A stretch of 64,000 nucleotides of DNA from DAOUJI01 sp965237875. GTDB taxonomy: Bacteria; Chloroflexota; Dehalococcoidia; Lucifugimonadales; JAGWBF01. Made by a program: the position numbers and the translations under genes. The notes beneath the pieces are model-generated. The model worked only from the letters and a program-made list of their open reading frames with translations. It was not told the DNA's origin and did no database searches. The stretch spans positions 1,550,001-1,614,000 of the forward strand of contig CBDEGP010000002.1 of assembly GCA_965237875.1 (NCBI GenBank), given 5' to 3'. Shown in pieces: positions 9,341-17,868 of the stretch (its first letter is position 1; the number at the start of each line of letters is the position of its first letter).

Positions 9341-10156
9341 CTACGCCGCCTGTAGGCCCAACTGCTCCAGGCTGGCCTTCACGTTCTTCAAGACACCCTC
9401 GTACTCCGCCATGACGTCTTTGTTGCGAAGCGTCGTGGGTTTGGAAGTGTCCCTGTAGTCGGACCTCATGGCCAAGGAACCCAGGAAGGGAAGTTCCATC
9501 TCCTTTGCCAGTTCCTTGCCTGACCCCTCCCCGAACATCTCCCCGGTGTAGTTTTCCACGACTCCCAGGACGTTGACCTTCAGCTTGCGAATCATGTTGA
9601 TGCAGCGCTTGGCGTCCAGGACCGCCAGATGTTGGGGCGTGGTGACCACGATGAATCCGTCCAACGGCAGTGCTTGCATTACGGTGAGAGGAGCGTCGGA
9701 GGTGCCCGGCGGCAGGTCCACCACCAGATACTCCACGTCTCCCCAATTCGTCATTTGGAGGAATTGGTTGATGGCGTTATGGATCATTGGTCCCCGCCAG
9801 ATGATGGCTTCTTCTTCATTTTCTTGAAAGAAGGCCATCGACACCACTTTGACGCCGTGGGCCTGGGAGGGGTTGATCTCCCCGTTCACGTATTCCGGCT
9901 TGTCCTTGATGCCCAAGGCCTTGGTGACGTTGGGGCAGTCGATGTCCACGTCCAACAGGCCGACCTTCTTGCCCTGGCTGGCCAAGGCCGCGGCCAGGTT
10001 CACTGCCACCGTCGTCTTACCCACCCCGCCCTTGCCGCTGTACACGGCCAGCTTGGTCTTAATCTGGCCCAGCCGCTGGTTTATCTGGCGCTTTTGCTGC
10101 CAGGACTTCTTAATGGCTTCGAGACGGGCCTGTTCTTGAGGAGTAGGAGTCGTCAT
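9341..10156 (-). CDS. mrp: Mrp/ApbC-type Fe-S cluster carrier ATPase
   Basis: A 271-residue P-loop ATPase of the Mrp/NBP35 group, which carries and delivers Fe-S clusters. The deviant Walker A GKGGVGKTT is at 41-49, followed by the LLDVDIDCPN switch segment and the VDLPPGTSD motif. The C-terminal CxxC found in many Mrp proteins is not evident. The DUF59 domain that is often fused to the N-terminus of Mrp is encoded by the separate gene just upstream, 5 bases away. Its stop codon directly abuts that of accDA. Confidence 0.88.
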   Translation of the reverse strand: MTTPTPQEQARLEAIKKSWQQKRQINQRLGQIKTKLAVYSGKGGVGKTTVAVNLAAALASQGKKVGLLDVDIDCPNVTKALGIKDKPEYVNGEINPSQAHGVKVVSMAFFQENEEEAIIWRGPMIHNAINQFLQMTNWGDVEYLVVDLPPGTSDAPLTVMQALPLDGFIVVTTPQHLAVLDAKRCINMIRKLKVNVLGVVENYTGEMFGEGSGKELAKEMELPFLGSLAMRSDYRDTSKPTTLRNKDVMAEYEGVLKNVKASLEQLGLQAA

Positions 10157-10161
10157 GCGGG

Positions 10162-10473
10162 CTAGTCCAGCCCCAGCAGCTTCTTGCCGTCTTCGGAGAT
10201 GAGCTCGGGACTCCAGGGCGGCTCAAAGGTCATCTCAACCTGCACGTCTTCCACGCCTTCCAACTCGGCGATGGCCCACTCGGCCTGTTGGGCGATGAAG
10301 GGGCCCATTCCGCATCCAGGCGCAGTCAAAGTCATGGTCACGAAGACATTGCCCTCGGCCACCTCTACGTCGTATATCAGGCCAAGGTCTACAACGTTGA
10401 CCGGGATTTCAGGATCGTACACTCCCTTGAGGGCTTCGGTGACTACTTCGGTTGTGACGGCGGCTTCAGCCAT
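10162..10473 (-). CDS. MIP18/SufT-like (DUF59) Fe-S assembly protein
   Basis: A 103-residue DUF59 protein. Hallmarks are YDPEIPVNVVDLGLIY near the N-terminus and the TAPGCGM Cys motif in the middle. Relatives (SufT, PaaD, CIA2) help insert Fe-S clusters. I place the start at 10473 because GGGGAGG lies six bases upstream of that ATG, and the 14 residues of a longer reading frame (to 10515) look non-coding. It is the first gene of a two-gene unit with mrp and together they recreate the DUF59-Mrp fusion seen elsewhere. Confidence 0.88.
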   Translation of the reverse strand: MAEAAVTTEVVTEALKGVYDPEIPVNVVDLGLIYDVEVAEGNVFVTMTLTAPGCGMGPFIAQQAEWAIAELEGVEDVQVEMTFEPPWSPELISEDGKKLLGLD

Positions 10474-10584
10474 TTTTGCCTCCCCGGACTCCATGTTACT
10501 CCCAGATTGTATCACGCCTACCCAGGTTTGACCACGCGAAGGGCGTCGATGCCAGGGTCTTTCGATTATCTTAGGCGCCTCCTT

Positions 10585-10661
10585 GTTTTCCGTTCGTGGT
10601 GAACGTGTCGAACCACCCTGGTTTCCGTTCGTGGTGAGTCTGTCGAACCACCCTTCGACAG
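10585..10661. repeat. Two direct copies of a palindromic intergenic element
   Basis: Copy 1 (10585-10620) and copy 2 (10622-10661) share TTTCCGTTCGTGGTGA, then about three variable bases, then TGTCGAACCACCCT. Copy 2 continues into a hairpin with arms CTGTCGAA (10640-10647) and TTCGACAG (10654-10661). An inverted fragment, TCACCACGAACGGG, occurs near 10850-10863. These look like REP-type elements that spread between genes. Confidence 0.75.
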
Positions 10662-10740
10662 GGTTTCAAGCAACTGCTGCCGGATGGCGGACTGGGCGAC
10701 CGCCGGTCGCCCCTACGACAGGCCACAGCCCCGCATACGC

Positions 10741-10766
10741 CTTTCCGGCGGAGGCCGGAATCCAGA
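10741..10766 (+). repeat. Dispersed palindromic element, copy 1
   Basis: A 26-base element with TTCCGGC...GCCGGAA palindromic arms. The reverse strand of 52442-52467 carries the same element with one difference in 26 bases (position 11, G versus C). The two copies are 42 kb apart and both are intergenic. Confidence 0.8.
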
Positions 10767-10915
10767 TGCACCCCGTTTCGACATACTGTCATGTAACCGC
10801 TCTCAGTTACTCGCTGTTGCTCGGCCCCGTCCCCGGGGCATAACGGCGCTCACCACGAACGGGACAAACAAGGCCATCCGACTATCGAAAGACGCGGGCG
10901 TCGATACGGCGGTGT

Positions 10916-10945
10916 TTGGACATGCCAACGCAGCTACTGTACAAT
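10916..10945 (+). promoter_or_regulatory. Possible promoter of the MFS gene
   Basis: TTGGAC at 10916-10921 and TACAAT at 10940-10945 have an 18-base spacer. They end 25 bases before the TTG start of the MFS gene, just outside the repeat-rich stretch. Confidence 0.45.
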
Positions 10946-10970
10946 TCGATTGACTCCTCGAGGTCTTTTA

Positions 10971-12293
10971 TTGAGCGTTGACAACCAAGCCCCGTTAAAG
11001 CCCGCCCGATCGTTGGGGGTGCATTACGCCTGGATAATGGTCATCGTGGCCGTGGGCATGAGGTTGACCAGCTCGGCCACCCGCTCCGCGTCCAGTGTTC
11101 TGGTGCCGGTGCTGGCCGACGCGGACGGGCTGGGCTGGAGCTACGGCGCCATCGGGGCCGCATTCAGCCTCCAGTGGATATTCTCCGGGGTTTTCGGCCC
11201 GCCTGCAGGTTGGCTGGGTGACCGCTTTGGGGCGCGTCCCACGATGGTCGTGGGCGCGCTGCTGTTTATCGTCGCAATGATGCTAACCGGGACCATGACG
11301 GAGCTATGGCAGTTCTACCTTTATTTCGGCGTGCTTCTCTCCGCCGCAATGGCGGTGTTCGGGGTGCCGCTGATGGTGGGGGTGAGCCTCTGGTTCAAGA
11401 AGCGGCTGGGAGTGGGCATGGGGGCGCTGCAGGCTTCCCAGGGCGTCGGTCCCTTCATCAGTGTGCCGCTGATACTGTTCTTGCTGAACGAATTCGGCCT
11501 CAAATGGGCTTTCTGGGGTCCCGGGATCGCGGGCGGCATACTTTTGTTGCTGATGGTCAGGCTGTTTCACAGCGAGCCAGCCGACCTGGGCATGAAGCCT
11601 CTAGGGGCCGATCCCGACGAACCGGTCCGGCGCATCAGAAAGACGGGCGCGGAGTCCAAAGGGCAAGTTGGGACCTTCTTACGCCATGCCCAGAGGACGA
11701 GCGCATTCTGGAACCTCATCGGCATCCACTTCTGGGGCTGCGCGGGACACGCCATCATACTCGTATTCATGGTGGCCATCGCAGAAGAGCAGGGACTGTC
11801 CAGGGGGGTGGCCGCAGGGACCTTCATGGTGATGTCTCTGACAAGCACCGGCACACGGTTCGCCGTACCCGTCATCGCCGACCACATCGGGAGCAAAGGG
11901 GTAATGGCGGTATGCTTCTTCCTCCAGGCCCTGCCTGTGTTGATCCTGTTCGTGGCCCAGGACACCTGGACTTTCTATCTGTTCGCAGCGCTGTTCGGGA
12001 TCGGGTTTGGAGGCGAAATGAGCGCCTTCCCAATCATCAACCGCCAGTATTACGGGCTCACGGCCCCAATAGGCGTCACGTATGGATGGCAAATGCTGGG
12101 CGCAGGCGTCGGGATGGCGGCGGGAGCGGGACTTGGAGGGTTGGCTTGGGACATCTCCGGGAATTACTATTGGACTGTAGGACTGTCATTCATCCTGAGC
12201 ATGATAGGGGCGCTGTCCATACTTATACTGCCTACCACGTCCAAGCTGCTCACTCCCCACTGGGAGAACGACCTGCAGCCGTCGCCTAGATAG
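10971..12293 (+). CDS. MFS transporter (monocarboxylate/OFA-like)
   Basis: A 440-residue permease with about 12 hydrophobic segments. The MFS signature motif between helices 2 and 3 is GWLGDRFGARP at 80-90. Overall it resembles the monocarboxylate/oxalate-formate group. I chose the TTG at 10971 because GAGG ends seven bases before it; an in-frame TTG at 10950 is the alternative. It is followed by two acyl-CoA-dehydrogenase-like genes on the same strand, so it may import the substrate they act on. The substrate cannot be told from sequence. Confidence 0.85.
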   Translation: MSVDNQAPLKPARSLGVHYAWIMVIVAVGMRLTSSATRSASSVLVPVLADADGLGWSYGAIGAAFSLQWIFSGVFGPPAGWLGDRFGARPTMVVGALLFIVAMMLTGTMTELWQFYLYFGVLLSAAMAVFGVPLMVGVSLWFKKRLGVGMGALQASQGVGPFISVPLILFLLNEFGLKWAFWGPGIAGGILLLLMVRLFHSEPADLGMKPLGADPDEPVRRIRKTGAESKGQVGTFLRHAQRTSAFWNLIGIHFWGCAGHAIILVFMVAIAEEQGLSRGVAAGTFMVMSLTSTGTRFAVPVIADHIGSKGVMAVCFFLQALPVLILFVAQDTWTFYLFAALFGIGFGGEMSAFPIINRQYYGLTAPIGVTYGWQMLGAGVGMAAGAGLGGLAWDISGNYYWTVGLSFILSMIGALSILILPTTSKLLTPHWENDLQPSPR

Positions 12294-12347
12294 CGTCACA
12301 GATGATTGGACCCGCCGAAGGGCCTGACTTAAAACTAAGGAACGCCC

Positions 12348-13517
12348 ATGAGCTACTTCCCCCTAACCGCCCAACAGCAAGAATGGAGAGAGCATGCCGC
12401 CGACATAGCTCTAAAGGAATTGACTCCGAGAGCGGCGGCGGTCGACTGCGACGCTCAATACCCCGACGAGTCATTGGACGCGCTTAAACGAGAGGGGCTT
12501 TGGTCTCTCCGGGTGTCCAAGGAGCACGGGGGCCTCGGAGAGGACCTGGTCGCCACGTGCCTCGTGGTGGAGGAGCTTTCCAAGAAATGCCCTTCCACGG
12601 CAATGTGCTACAAGATGCACCTGGAAGCGGCCGAGATAGTGTCCCGCATCCCCACGCCCTTCCAGGTGGACCGCTTTGTCGAGCCAATGGCCAGAGGCGA
12701 GGTGTTCACCACGGTGGCCGGAGGGGAGTCCTCCGGGCAGGGCGGCGACTGGAACCCGGCCAGCGACAGTTCCTCCGTGGAGAGGGCGGCAGGCGGCTAC
12801 CAGGTCAACAACGTACGTAAGTCCTACGTCACCTCAGCCGGCAAGGCCACCCACTATATGTTCAGGTGCAGGGTCGGCGCCGACACTCCGCAGGCCGACG
12901 CGACTCTTCTTTTCGTGACGGCCAGCGAGATGGACGTGGAAGTGATGGAACCCTGGACCGGAATAGGCATGAGGGGCAACAACAGCTCTCCCGTGCGTTT
13001 CTCCGGATTCGTGCCTGAGGAATACCGGTTGGGGTCCGAGCACAAGGTCCAGGACGAGACCACCGGGTTCTTCCGGCCCGTGTTGGCCCTGACCTACGCC
13101 GCCGCATACCTCGGCATCGCCTCCGGCGCGTTCGAGCTGGGAGTCGAGGAGGCGGGCCGGACTCATCCCAGCGGCGCCCGGCGCATCGACAACGCCCTGA
13201 ACCAACGCCGGATGGGGGAGATGAGCGCCCAGATAGAGGCTGCGCGGGCGCTGCTCCTGTCAGCGGCGTCGGCGTTCGACCAGGGTCGCTCCCCTTCGGC
13301 GCTGCCCTACTTCCAGGCCAAGGTGGTCTGCTCCGAAGCCGCCACCAGAGTCACCCAGGACCTCATGACCATGTTCGGGGGATCTGCGTTTGCAGGCAGG
13401 CTTCCCTTCGAACGCTATTTCCGCGACGCCCGGGCCGGAGTGGTCATGGGCATCGCAAACGACGCCGCGTATCAGAGCATGACGCCGATTCTGTTTCCCC
13501 CTGCCCAGGAAGCATAG
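12348..13517 (+). CDS. Acyl-CoA dehydrogenase-like flavoprotein
   Basis: A 389-residue member of the acyl-CoA dehydrogenase fold, with the N-terminal helical domain, a central beta domain (MEPWTGIGMRGNNSSPVRF) and a C-terminal four-helix domain. In the segment FRDARAGVVMGIANDA near 355-370, the position that holds the catalytic Glu in many family members (RDAR...YEG) appears to be Gly. This suggests a monooxygenase or other non-dehydrogenase role, as in DszC- or HpaB-like relatives, or a base placed elsewhere. It is four bases upstream of a second homologue. Confidence 0.85.
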   Translation: MSYFPLTAQQQEWREHAADIALKELTPRAAAVDCDAQYPDESLDALKREGLWSLRVSKEHGGLGEDLVATCLVVEELSKKCPSTAMCYKMHLEAAEIVSRIPTPFQVDRFVEPMARGEVFTTVAGGESSGQGGDWNPASDSSSVERAAGGYQVNNVRKSYVTSAGKATHYMFRCRVGADTPQADATLLFVTASEMDVEVMEPWTGIGMRGNNSSPVRFSGFVPEEYRLGSEHKVQDETTGFFRPVLALTYAAAYLGIASGAFELGVEEAGRTHPSGARRIDNALNQRRMGEMSAQIEAARALLLSAASAFDQGRSPSALPYFQAKVVCSEAATRVTQDLMTMFGGSAFAGRLPFERYFRDARAGVVMGIANDAAYQSMTPILFPPAQEA

Positions 13518-13521
13518 GACC

Positions 13522-14679
13522 GTGGACATACAGAGCATCGTGGACAAGGCCCACAACGTGGCGCGTGACTTTGCCTCAACCCGTGAAGAGCGCCAGCGGC
13601 GCACCGACGCAGACCCCGCAGACTTTCAGCGGCTGCAAGAGATAGGCTATCACCTGATGGCGGCGCCGAAAGACCTTGGAGGGACTTGGGAGAGCTACTC
13701 CCAGTCGGCCCGTCCTATATGCACCGTAATCAGGACCATCGCCAGGGGCGACCCCTCGGTGGCCCTGGCCAGCGCAATGCACCACCTGGTGTTGGCCGCC
13801 TGGCGCCCCCAAGATGCGCCCGAACCCTTCACCGGCGACTTCAGCAGACAGCGCAGGGAAGTCTTCGACACGGTGCATGAAGGCGCCTGGTGGGGCACCA
13901 TCGTGTCCGAGCCGGGAAGCGGAGGTGACACGGCAAAGACCAGGGCGACGGCCACTCCCACGGGAGAATCCCACCGGTACTTGCTCAATGGCGCCAAGCA
14001 CTTTGGCAGCGGGTCCGGTGTCACGTCCTTTATGACCACTCGCGCATTGCCCGCAGGTGAGGACGGCTTGGACAACTTCTTCCTGGAAGTCAGAGGAGTC
14101 CCCTGGGACGGGTCTACGGGAATGAAGCTGACGGCCCCCTGGGCCGGTCACGGAATGCGGTCAACCAACAGCCACGCCTTCCACTTCACCGATTTCCCGG
14201 CGACCCGGTGCGCCTGGCCCGCCTATGACCGTGAAAAAGCCGCCGTGGACAACGGAGGCCTTGGAGCCGGAGCGTTCCTGTCCTCCGTCGTCGGAGTCGT
14301 GGACGCCGCCATGGAGTACGCCGGCCAGCGGATGAGGGGGTCTCTTTCCGGCGACAGCGGGCTCAGAGCATTCCAGAAAGTGGAGTGGAGCTATGCCGAG
14401 CAGGACGCCTGGCTTATCAACCAGGCATTCGAAGGCGCCATGCAAGCTGCTGAGAACGGCGTTCAGACCCGACACACCGCTCTGATGGCCAAGGAGAGCA
14501 TAGCCAGATTGGCGGAGTCGGTGTTGGACCGGCTGTGCAAGATCAGCGGAGGAAGCGCCTACACCTGGCATTCGCCGCTGGGCGCCTGGCGCCAGGACGT
14601 TCACGCCCTAGGATATCTGAGGCCCCCTTGGGCTTTGGCGTTCGATCAGTTGTTTGAGCTAAGCTGGGAAGGCGTGTAA
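13522..14679 (+). CDS. Acyl-CoA dehydrogenase-like flavoprotein, second copy
   Basis: A 385-residue protein of the same fold with a GTG start four bases after its neighbour, so the two are co-transcribed. It has an SEPGSGGDTAKT flavin-binding segment, APWAGHGMRSTNSHAFHF in the middle domain, and a C-terminal WRQDVHALGYLRPPWALAFDQ segment. The latter resembles flavin-dependent monooxygenases of this superfamily more than true dehydrogenases, and I see no YEG Glu motif. The two proteins may form a hetero-oligomer or act in sequence; this is inference. Confidence 0.85.
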   Translation: MDIQSIVDKAHNVARDFASTREERQRRTDADPADFQRLQEIGYHLMAAPKDLGGTWESYSQSARPICTVIRTIARGDPSVALASAMHHLVLAAWRPQDAPEPFTGDFSRQRREVFDTVHEGAWWGTIVSEPGSGGDTAKTRATATPTGESHRYLLNGAKHFGSGSGVTSFMTTRALPAGEDGLDNFFLEVRGVPWDGSTGMKLTAPWAGHGMRSTNSHAFHFTDFPATRCAWPAYDREKAAVDNGGLGAGAFLSSVVGVVDAAMEYAGQRMRGSLSGDSGLRAFQKVEWSYAEQDAWLINQAFEGAMQAAENGVQTRHTALMAKESIARLAESVLDRLCKISGGSAYTWHSPLGAWRQDVHALGYLRPPWALAFDQLFELSWEGV

Positions 14680-14695
14680 GCCCCGCTCCACGTCA

Positions 14696-15583
14696 TCAAT
14701 AAGCGCCTTCTCCGCCGGACCGCTGCTCTTTGAGGAACTCTTCCAGGTCTTTTACCACTTCGTCGGGCTGCAAGGCGTCTCCGTTGATGAGAGACTTGGC
14801 CTCGTCATATCGCTGCTCCAGCTTGTCCACATAGGCGCTTATCTGGCTGTCTTTGGAGACCGCCTTTTCGACCTCATTGTCAAAGGTTGAGGCCGCCGAG
14901 CCCAACTCGTCCAAAGGGATTGAGACTCCCAACAGCTTCGCCAACACCTCCATCAAGGCATAGCCCACGCGGTAGTTTGGGGCCGCTTGAAGATAGTGGG
15001 GAATGTGGCCCCAGAGGCTGGCGAAGCTCATGCCCCGCTGGGAACAGCCCTCCATGAAGGCCGACGTGATTCCGGTGGGACCCTGGTAGCTGGACGTCCC
15101 TATCTGGTTCCCTTCCAGCGACTTCTTCAAGTCCGTCCCGTTGGATGACCCTGTGAGCTGCACGGGCCTGGTGTGGGGAACGGCGTCCAGAAGGGAGCCG
15201 ACGTGGATTACCGAATCGACTCCTGAAATTTCAGCCACGTCCAGGATGCTCCTGGCGAAGGTCCGCCATTTCAGGTTGGGTTCGACGCCCAGAAAGACTA
15301 TGACGCCTTCGGACCCGTCCGCCGACGGCCGCATGAACAGCTCGTTGGCCGGCCACCGCACCACTCGTACGCCCTGGCTGTTGATGGTGGTCTGAGGGCG
15401 GGTCTGGGTGAAGTCGTAGAAGTCTTCAGAATCGAGCTCGGCGAACTTCCGGGCGGGGAGCTTACGAATGAGATAGCGCAGGGCGCTGCTGGCTCCCTCT
15501 CCGGCGTCGGGCCAGCCTTTGAAGCTGGTGATCAGATGACGGGCTTTGCCGTTGGGTTGTTCATGAATCTTAACGTAGTCCAT
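14696..15583 (-). CDS. PAC2 family protein
   Basis: A 295-residue PAC2 (proteasome-assembly-chaperone-like) protein, typical of Actinobacteria, Archaea and Chloroflexota. Recognisable parts are the N-terminal LITSFKGWPDAGEGASSALRYL, a VIVFLGVEPNLKW strand and the SFASLWGHIPHYLQAAPN segment, then a charged helical C-terminus. Its precise role in bacteria is not established. It converges with the flavoprotein pair (16 bases apart) and is divergent from the ABC lipoprotein gene. Confidence 0.85.
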   Translation of the reverse strand: MDYVKIHEQPNGKARHLITSFKGWPDAGEGASSALRYLIRKLPARKFAELDSEDFYDFTQTRPQTTINSQGVRVVRWPANELFMRPSADGSEGVIVFLGVEPNLKWRTFARSILDVAEISGVDSVIHVGSLLDAVPHTRPVQLTGSSNGTDLKKSLEGNQIGTSSYQGPTGITSAFMEGCSQRGMSFASLWGHIPHYLQAAPNYRVGYALMEVLAKLLGVSIPLDELGSAASTFDNEVEKAVSKDSQISAYVDKLEQRYDEAKSLINGDALQPDEVVKDLEEFLKEQRSGGEGAY

Positions 15584-15678
15584 AGTCGATAAAATCGAGG
15601 GGGCCTGACGCCATTATACACCCTGGCAGTCGGCCCCAACACTATGCGGCCCGTGCGTAGTTGGGTCAAGGGCCTACG

Positions 15679-15708
15679 TTGACAATAGACCTCTTTGTTG
15701 ATAATAAT
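15679..15708 (+). promoter_or_regulatory. Promoter upstream of the ABC binding-protein gene
   Basis: A perfect TTGACA at 15679-15684 is followed by an AT-rich GATAATAA stretch at 15700-15707, which offers a -10 box at 15-17 bases. It lies about 80 bases before the ATG at 15788 in the divergent gap with the PAC2 gene. Confidence 0.6.
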
Positions 15709-15787
15709 CAGTGGGCATCGTCGAATTCCTCGTTGAGATAGGAGCTTCGGACTTGAGCGCTTGGCCTAGGCGCCATCGGAGGTAGGA

Positions 15788-17731
15788 ATGAAACTTCGTA
15801 TACCACGGTTGCATATCGTCGCTTTAGCCTTGGTTTTGTCGTTGGGGTTGGCAGTGTCAGCATGCGGAGACGACGCTACACCTACGTCCCCGCCGGCCAC
15901 CGCCACTTCCCCGGCGCCCACCGCAACCTCTCCGCCACCCACAGCCACCTCCCCGGCGCCCACGGCCACTTCAGCAGCGCCTACTGCCACCTCAGCAGCG
16001 CCCACGTCCGCTCCGACCGAGGTAATGACGAAACCCGGCGAAGTAGACTTTGGAGACATTGGCTACGGCATGGAGGGGTACAGGATAGTGGACTTTGGGG
16101 AACCCAAGTACGGCGGCGTGAGTAAGAACTCCTACTGGACACCGCTCAGGGCTTGGGACCCACACGGCTCTTTCACCTCACAATCGGGCAATTTCAGCCC
16201 TATGTTCAGCAACTTGATGCAGTTCAACCCCTTCACGTTCGACCGTTTCGATATGTGGGGCGACCTGGCGGAGAGTTGGGAGATGACGGACCCGTCAGGA
16301 ATGGAATGGACCTTCGTGCTCAAGCCGCATGCAATCTTCTCTGACGGCAGTCCCGTGACTGCTGAAGACGTGGCTTACAGTTTCGACCGGATGTTGGGAA
16401 AGACGGCCAATCACCCCGACCCCCTATTCGAGGCCTCGAAGAACCTGGCTCCCCATTACGATCGTTCCGAAGCTGTCGACGCCAGTACGGTGAAGATATT
16501 CCTGACGGCCCCCTGGGCCGATTTCATAGCTTTCATGGCGGAAGACCACTTTGTGATACTGCCAAAGGTGCACTATGAGGAGCTGGACGCGAAGACGATG
16601 GCCGGCGACGACCAGTTCACCTGGGACCAGGGTTGGAAGAACGTTATAGGTTCAGGCCCCTACAGGTTGTCGGCCGTCCCCTCCAAGGAAGAATATAGCT
16701 ACGAGAGGGTCCCCGGCTACTGGAAGAAAGACCCCGAAGGACGGGACCTGCCGTATCTGGACGGGATGGACTACTTCGTCCTGGCATTCGGCGACGTGGC
16801 CTACGGCGCCTGGGCGGCGGAACAGGTGTGGGTCTCGGTGCCCCGGGCCAACGGCGGCATGAGCCGCCCCCTCCTGACTAACCTTCTAGAGGAGGGCGAC
16901 AACAAGAAGTGGATAGCCTACCGCACGCCTGGGTCCGTCACCGGCCTGGTGGTCAACCCGACCAGGGCTCCCTTCGACAATCCTATCGTCCGTAGGGCCG
17001 TATTCCTGGCCATGGACCGTCATCTCCTTAACGAAGTGATAGAAGGAAACCTGGCGATATGGGCCAGCACCTGCGGCCCTTCGGGACACCCGCTCTGTAT
17101 GTCCGCCGAGGAGGTGCTGTCGCTGCCCGGGTACAGACAGCTCAATGGTGAGAAGCACCCGGAAGACGTAGCAGAGGCGCGCCGCCTGATGGAGTCCGTA
17201 GGTTATACTGCCAGCAACCCCGCCGAGACCACATATCCCATCAGGGAGGGGTCGCTGGGAGGTACAGCGGCAAGGGATGAGTCGGCCTTGTACCAGGAAA
17301 TGTTCAAACCTATCCATCTCGAGATAAACGTCAAGGTGGTTGACACGGCCACCCATAACGAGCTCAGGGCCAAGGGGGACTTTGACATGCTGGGCGTCGG
17401 TCTTGCATCGGCCAGCACTATAGTGTCACCCGATGCATACCTGTACGGCACCTACCAGGTGAGCCCCAATGCCTTTGGCTGGACATACGCCCGCCAGGAA
17501 GAGCTGATCGAGCTCATCAACCAGCAGTCCGCCATATCTGATTTCGATGCACGGAAGAAGGTGCTTCAGCAGATAGAAGACATAACAATGAGAGAAGACA
17601 GCTTCTGGATACCGTCCTTCGGCAGGGCATACAGCACGGTGTTCAACGCGGAAAAGATTGCCGGGATGATGCCGACCCAAGGGCAGGTCACCGAAACCAA
17701 GTACGAGGCGATCTGGTTGGTCAACCCGTAA
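15788..17731 (+). CDS. ABC transporter substrate-binding lipoprotein (family 5)
   Basis: A 647-residue DppA/OppA/NikA-type extracytoplasmic binding lipoprotein. The signal peptide ends in the lipobox AVSAC with lipidated Cys26. Then comes a low-complexity Thr-Pro-Ala linker (about 30-80) and the SBP_bac_5 domain (EDVAYSFDRML, SVTGLVVNPTRAPFDNPIVRRAVFLAMDR). Ligands of this family are peptides, nickel or other small solutes. GGAGGT lies four bases before the ATG. Two permease genes converge on it from downstream; no ATPase gene is in the window. Confidence 0.92.
   Translation: MKLRIPRLHIVALALVLSLGLAVSACGDDATPTSPPATATSPAPTATSPPPTATSPAPTATSAAPTATSAAPTSAPTEVMTKPGEVDFGDIGYGMEGYRIVDFGEPKYGGVSKNSYWTPLRAWDPHGSFTSQSGNFSPMFSNLMQFNPFTFDRFDMWGDLAESWEMTDPSGMEWTFVLKPHAIFSDGSPVTAEDVAYSFDRMLGKTANHPDPLFEASKNLAPHYDRSEAVDASTVKIFLTAPWADFIAFMAEDHFVILPKVHYEELDAKTMAGDDQFTWDQGWKNVIGSGPYRLSAVPSKEEYSYERVPGYWKKDPEGRDLPYLDGMDYFVLAFGDVAYGAWAAEQVWVSVPRANGGMSRPLLTNLLEEGDNKKWIAYRTPGSVTGLVVNPTRAPFDNPIVRRAVFLAMDRHLLNEVIEGNLAIWASTCGPSGHPLCMSAEEVLSLPGYRQLNGEKHPEDVAEARRLMESVGYTASNPAETTYPIREGSLGGTAARDESALYQEMFKPIHLEINVKVVDTATHNELRAKGDFDMLGVGLASASTIVSPDAYLYGTYQVSPNAFGWTYARQEELIELINQQSAISDFDARKKVLQQIEDITMREDSFWIPSFGRAYSTVFNAEKIAGMMPTQGQVTETKYEAIWLVNP
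15880..16020 (+). repeat. Tandem 21-base repeats coding for a Thr-Pro linker
   Basis: About six copies of a 21-base unit encode seven-residue repeats of the form TSPAPTA. They form the flexible spacer between the lipidated N-terminus and the binding domain of the ABC lipoprotein. The repeats make long antisense frames that are not genes. Confidence 0.8.
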
Positions 17732-17752
17732 AGGGCAGGCTGCGAAGACTTA

Positions 17753-17791
17753 ATGAAGGGCCAGGGGCATATCGCCCTGGCCCTTCATTTT
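17753..17791 (+). terminator. Rho-independent terminator after the ABC lipoprotein gene
   Basis: A perfect 14-base stem (17753-17766 with 17775-17788) has an 8-base loop and is followed by a short T run. It lies 22 bases after the stop of the lipoprotein gene. Because the arm begins with AATGAA, it can also work weakly for the convergent permease genes on the other strand. Confidence 0.85.
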
Positions 17792-17868
17792 GCTTACTGG
17801 GAACGGCCTAAGCCCGCAACTCCCTGTTCGTTTACCTTGTAGAAACGTTGAACAGGTGAGTGCGACGT

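Larger units (their letters stand above)
10516..10939. other. Gene-free region with intergenic repeats
   Basis: There is no credible gene between the DUF59 gene and the MFS gene. The stretch is built from short repeat-like modules: two direct copies of a TTTCCGTTCGTGGTGA element, an inverted partial copy near 10850, a GGGCGACCGCCGGTCGCCC block near 10693-10712, and a palindromic element at 10741-10766 that recurs at 52442-52467. Short open frames here overlap the palindromes and I do not count them as genes. Confidence 0.7.

Noticed and set aside
10583..10953. Short frames in the intergenic repeat mosaic
   Set aside because: They overlap palindromic repeats and have no ribosome site or family features.
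15766..16059. Antisense Gly/Val/Ala repeat protein
   Set aside because: It is the shadow of the Thr-Pro linker repeats of the ABC lipoprotein.
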